Shown here in pieces: positions 62,520-64,000 of a DNA stretch of 64,000 bases. Numbering within the stretch: the stretch's first letter is position 1; each line of letters begins with the position of its first letter. Source of the stretch: Geothrix edaphica (lineage in GTDB: Bacteria; Acidobacteriota; Holophagae; Holophagales; Holophagaceae); NCBI RefSeq assembly GCF_030268045.1, contig NZ_BSDC01000001.1, forward strand, positions 1,426,001 to 1,490,000. The letters are read 5' to 3'. Under the pieces are notes generated by a model. That model made no database searches. It was given only the letters and a program-made list of their open reading frames with translations, and was not told the origin of the DNA. Position numbers and translations under genes: made by a program.

Positions 62520-63980
62520 ATGGCGTTGGGCACGGCGATGGACTGGCGCGAAGGCCTGGATGCCGGTGACCTGTCCTCCGAGTCCCTGGTGCGAGGTGCC
62601 TTCGACCGCATCCGTACCCTCGACGGGACCCTCCATGCTGTCCTGGCCACCGACGAGGCCCGCAGCCTCGACCTGGCCCGGAAGGCCGATCGGCGCCTGC
62701 GGGCCGGGGAGCGCACGCCGGTGCTCGGCCTCCCCATCGTCCTGAAGGACAACCTCCACTGGTCCGGCCTGCCGATGACCTGCGGCTCCCGCGTGCTCGA
62801 CGGCTATGTGGCCCCCTACGACGCCACCGTGGTGCGTCGCCTGCTCGAGGCGGGCGCCATCCCCATCGCCAAGGCCAACCTCGACGAGTTCGCCATGGGC
62901 TCCAGCGGTGAGTACAGCGCCTTCGATCCCGCCCGGAATCCCTGGGACCCGACCCGGGTTCCCGGCGGCAGCAGCAGCGGCTCCGTGGTGGCCGTCGCCG
63001 CGGGCTATGCGCCCCTGGCCCTGGGCAGCGACACCGGCGGCTCCGTGCGCCTGCCCGCCAGCTTCTGCAACGTGACGGCCCTGCGGCCAACCTACGGCGT
63101 CCTCAGCCGGTACGGCCTCACGGCCATGGCCTCCAGCCTCGATCAGGTGGGACCCATCGCCGCCACGGCCACGGACCTGGCCCTGGCCTTCGGGGTCATG
63201 GCCGGCGTCGACCCCATGGACAGCACTTCCGTGGAGCTGCCGCACCGGGAGCGCCTGGCGGATCTTCGGCCCCTGGATCTGAATGGTCTTCGCGTCGGCC
63301 TCCCCGAGGAGTACTTTGCCGACGGCCTGGAGCCCGGCGTCCGTGGCCTCCTCGACGCCGCCCTCCGGGTGTTCGAGGGCCAGGGCGCGCGGCTGGTCCC
63401 CGTGAGCCTGCCCCACACTCGCTACGCCATCGACACCTACTACCTGCTGTGCACCAGCGAGGTGTCCAGCAACCTCAGCCGCTTCGACGGGGTGCGTTAC
63501 GGCCTGAGGTCGAACTCGGCAGCCTCCACCCTGGCCGGGATGATCTCCGAAACCAGGGATGAGGGCCTGGGCCCCGAGGTCAAACGCCGGATCCTCCTGG
63601 GGACCTTCTGTCTGTCCAGGGGGTACTACGATGCCTTCTACCTGAAGGCCCTGAAGGCCCGGACGCTCATCGCCGCCGATTTCCACGCGGCCTTCGCCCA
63701 GGCCGATATCCTGGCTTCCCCCGTCAGCCCCGGCACGGCCTTCCCCTTCGGCGCCAAGACGGATGACCCCCTCGCCATGTACCTCGCCGACGTCTTCACC
63801 GTCCCCACCGCCCTGGCGGGGCTCCCCTGCCTGTCCATGCCGGCAGGGTTCACCGGCGGCCTGCCGGCCGGCATCCAACTCATCGGGCCGGCCCTTTCGG
63901 ATGTCCGCCTGCTGGAGGTCGCCCGCGCCTTCCAGTCCCTCACCCGCCACCACCTCGAAACCCCGACCCTGTCCGCATAG
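62520..63980 (+). CDS. gatA: Aspartyl/glutamyl-tRNA amidotransferase subunit A
   Basis: GatA releases ammonia from glutamine for the amidation of Glu-tRNA-Gln or Asp-tRNA-Asn. The product is 486 residues. The Ser-cisSer-Lys triad is visible: Lys76 in LPIVLKDN, Ser151 in PGGSSSGS and the nucleophile Ser175 in GSDTGGSVRLP. GGAG precedes the ATG at 62520. Most of the family-wide blocks, such as AKANLDEFAMGSSGE, are intact. gatC is not upstream. Confidence 0.95.
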   Translation: MALGTAMDWREGLDAGDLSSESLVRGAFDRIRTLDGTLHAVLATDEARSLDLARKADRRLRAGERTPVLGLPIVLKDNLHWSGLPMTCGSRVLDGYVAPYDATVVRRLLEAGAIPIAKANLDEFAMGSSGEYSAFDPARNPWDPTRVPGGSSSGSVVAVAAGYAPLALGSDTGGSVRLPASFCNVTALRPTYGVLSRYGLTAMASSLDQVGPIAATATDLALAFGVMAGVDPMDSTSVELPHRERLADLRPLDLNGLRVGLPEEYFADGLEPGVRGLLDAALRVFEGQGARLVPVSLPHTRYAIDTYYLLCTSEVSSNLSRFDGVRYGLRSNSAASTLAGMISETRDEGLGPEVKRRILLGTFCLSRGYYDAFYLKALKARTLIAADFHAAFAQADILASPVSPGTAFPFGAKTDDPLAMYLADVFTVPTALAGLPCLSMPAGFTGGLPAGIQLIGPALSDVRLLEVARAFQSLTRHHLETPTLSA

Positions 63981-63989
63981 GAGCGAACC

Positions 63990-64000
63990 ATGGCCTTTGA
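63990..64000 (+). CDS. Start of the next gene, possibly gatB (runs out of window)
   Basis: AGGAG stands six bases before ATG GCC TTT GA at the window end, nine bases after the gatA stop. The first residues MAF and then Asp or Glu fit the usual start of GatB (MxFE-), the partner of GatA, but three residues are too few to be sure. Confidence 0.4.

Overview
The window is about 64 kb of very GC-rich bacterial chromosome with tightly packed genes, many of which overlap by 1-8 bases. There is no prophage, insertion sequence, CRISPR array or rRNA. Protein families, GC-rich codon use and the mix of a fused formiminotransferase-cyclodeaminase, an AspT-type antiporter, type IV pilus genes and a kinase-linked beta-propeller suggest an Acidobacteriota member of the Holophagae (Geothrix/Holophaga-like). 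That placement is inference from gene content and was not tested by any search.

Layout. 1-1.2 kb: C-terminal propeller of a protein that starts upstream. 1.2-5.1 kb: uvrB with a 104-bp tandem repeat at its 3' end, then fabF and acpP. 5.2-7.3 kb: a Xer recombinase and a WYL protein. 7.3-9.5 kb: exported peptide-binding and thioredoxin-fold proteins. 9.5-10.9 kb: an Rrf2 regulator with ttcA. 11-17.8 kb: an rRNA methylase, a phosphodiesterase, an AspT-like transporter, a cysteine desulfurase-like enzyme, a cN-I nucleotidase and a lipoprotein. 17.9-25.6 kb: ftcD, a dioxygenase, an RluA-like protein, an ABC-F ATPase, an MscS channel and a Cys-rich peptide. 25.6-30.4 kb: proline dehydrogenase, tRNA-Lys, trpS, an M50 protease, tlyA and mltG. 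30.5-33 kb: a permease coupled to a lysine-dehydrogenase-like enzyme. 33-40.8 kb: rapZ, secA, ndk, an unknown gene, an inverted-repeat block, proS, yqeY and a ferredoxin. 41-49.7 kb: thiL, DUF2062, ybaB, recR, a 2Fe-2S ferredoxin, amtB-glnK, yqgE, a cysteine synthase, mogA and purE. 49.7-53.5 kb: a PP2C / split RdgC / amidase operon. 53.6-55.8 kb: a reductase, a 3-hydroxyacyl-CoA dehydrogenase and two small genes. 55.9-62.3 kb: pilMNOPQ with a PP2C phosphatase and a DnaJ-TPR protein. 62.5-64 kb: gatA and probably the first codons of gatB.

Most genes are housekeeping. Working units visible in the sequence are acpP-fabF (fatty acid synthesis), Rrf2-ttcA (iron-sulfur sensing with an Fe-S tRNA thiolase), mltG-tlyA, the permease-dehydrogenase pair, thiL-DUF2062-ybaB-recR, amtB-glnK (ammonium uptake with its regulator), purE-mogA-small protein, PP2C-rdgC(N)-rdgC(C)-amidase and pilMNOPQ.

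The most unusual points are these. (1) The end of uvrB has been replaced: the gene now ends inside a 104-bp repeat, and an older uvrB tail, differing almost only by synonymous changes, lies stranded beyond it. (2) An RdgC-type protein is split by one in-frame amber codon, with a strong ribosome binding site for the second half. (3) A 317-bp block between two genes has 22-bp inverted ends, nested internal inverted repeats and a hairpin of the same family as the one in the uvrB repeat. (4) FtcD carries a C2H2-finger-like insert. (5) Several proteins lack expected key residues (RluA-like catalytic Asp, PII T-loop Tyr). No obvious new defence or mobile system was found.
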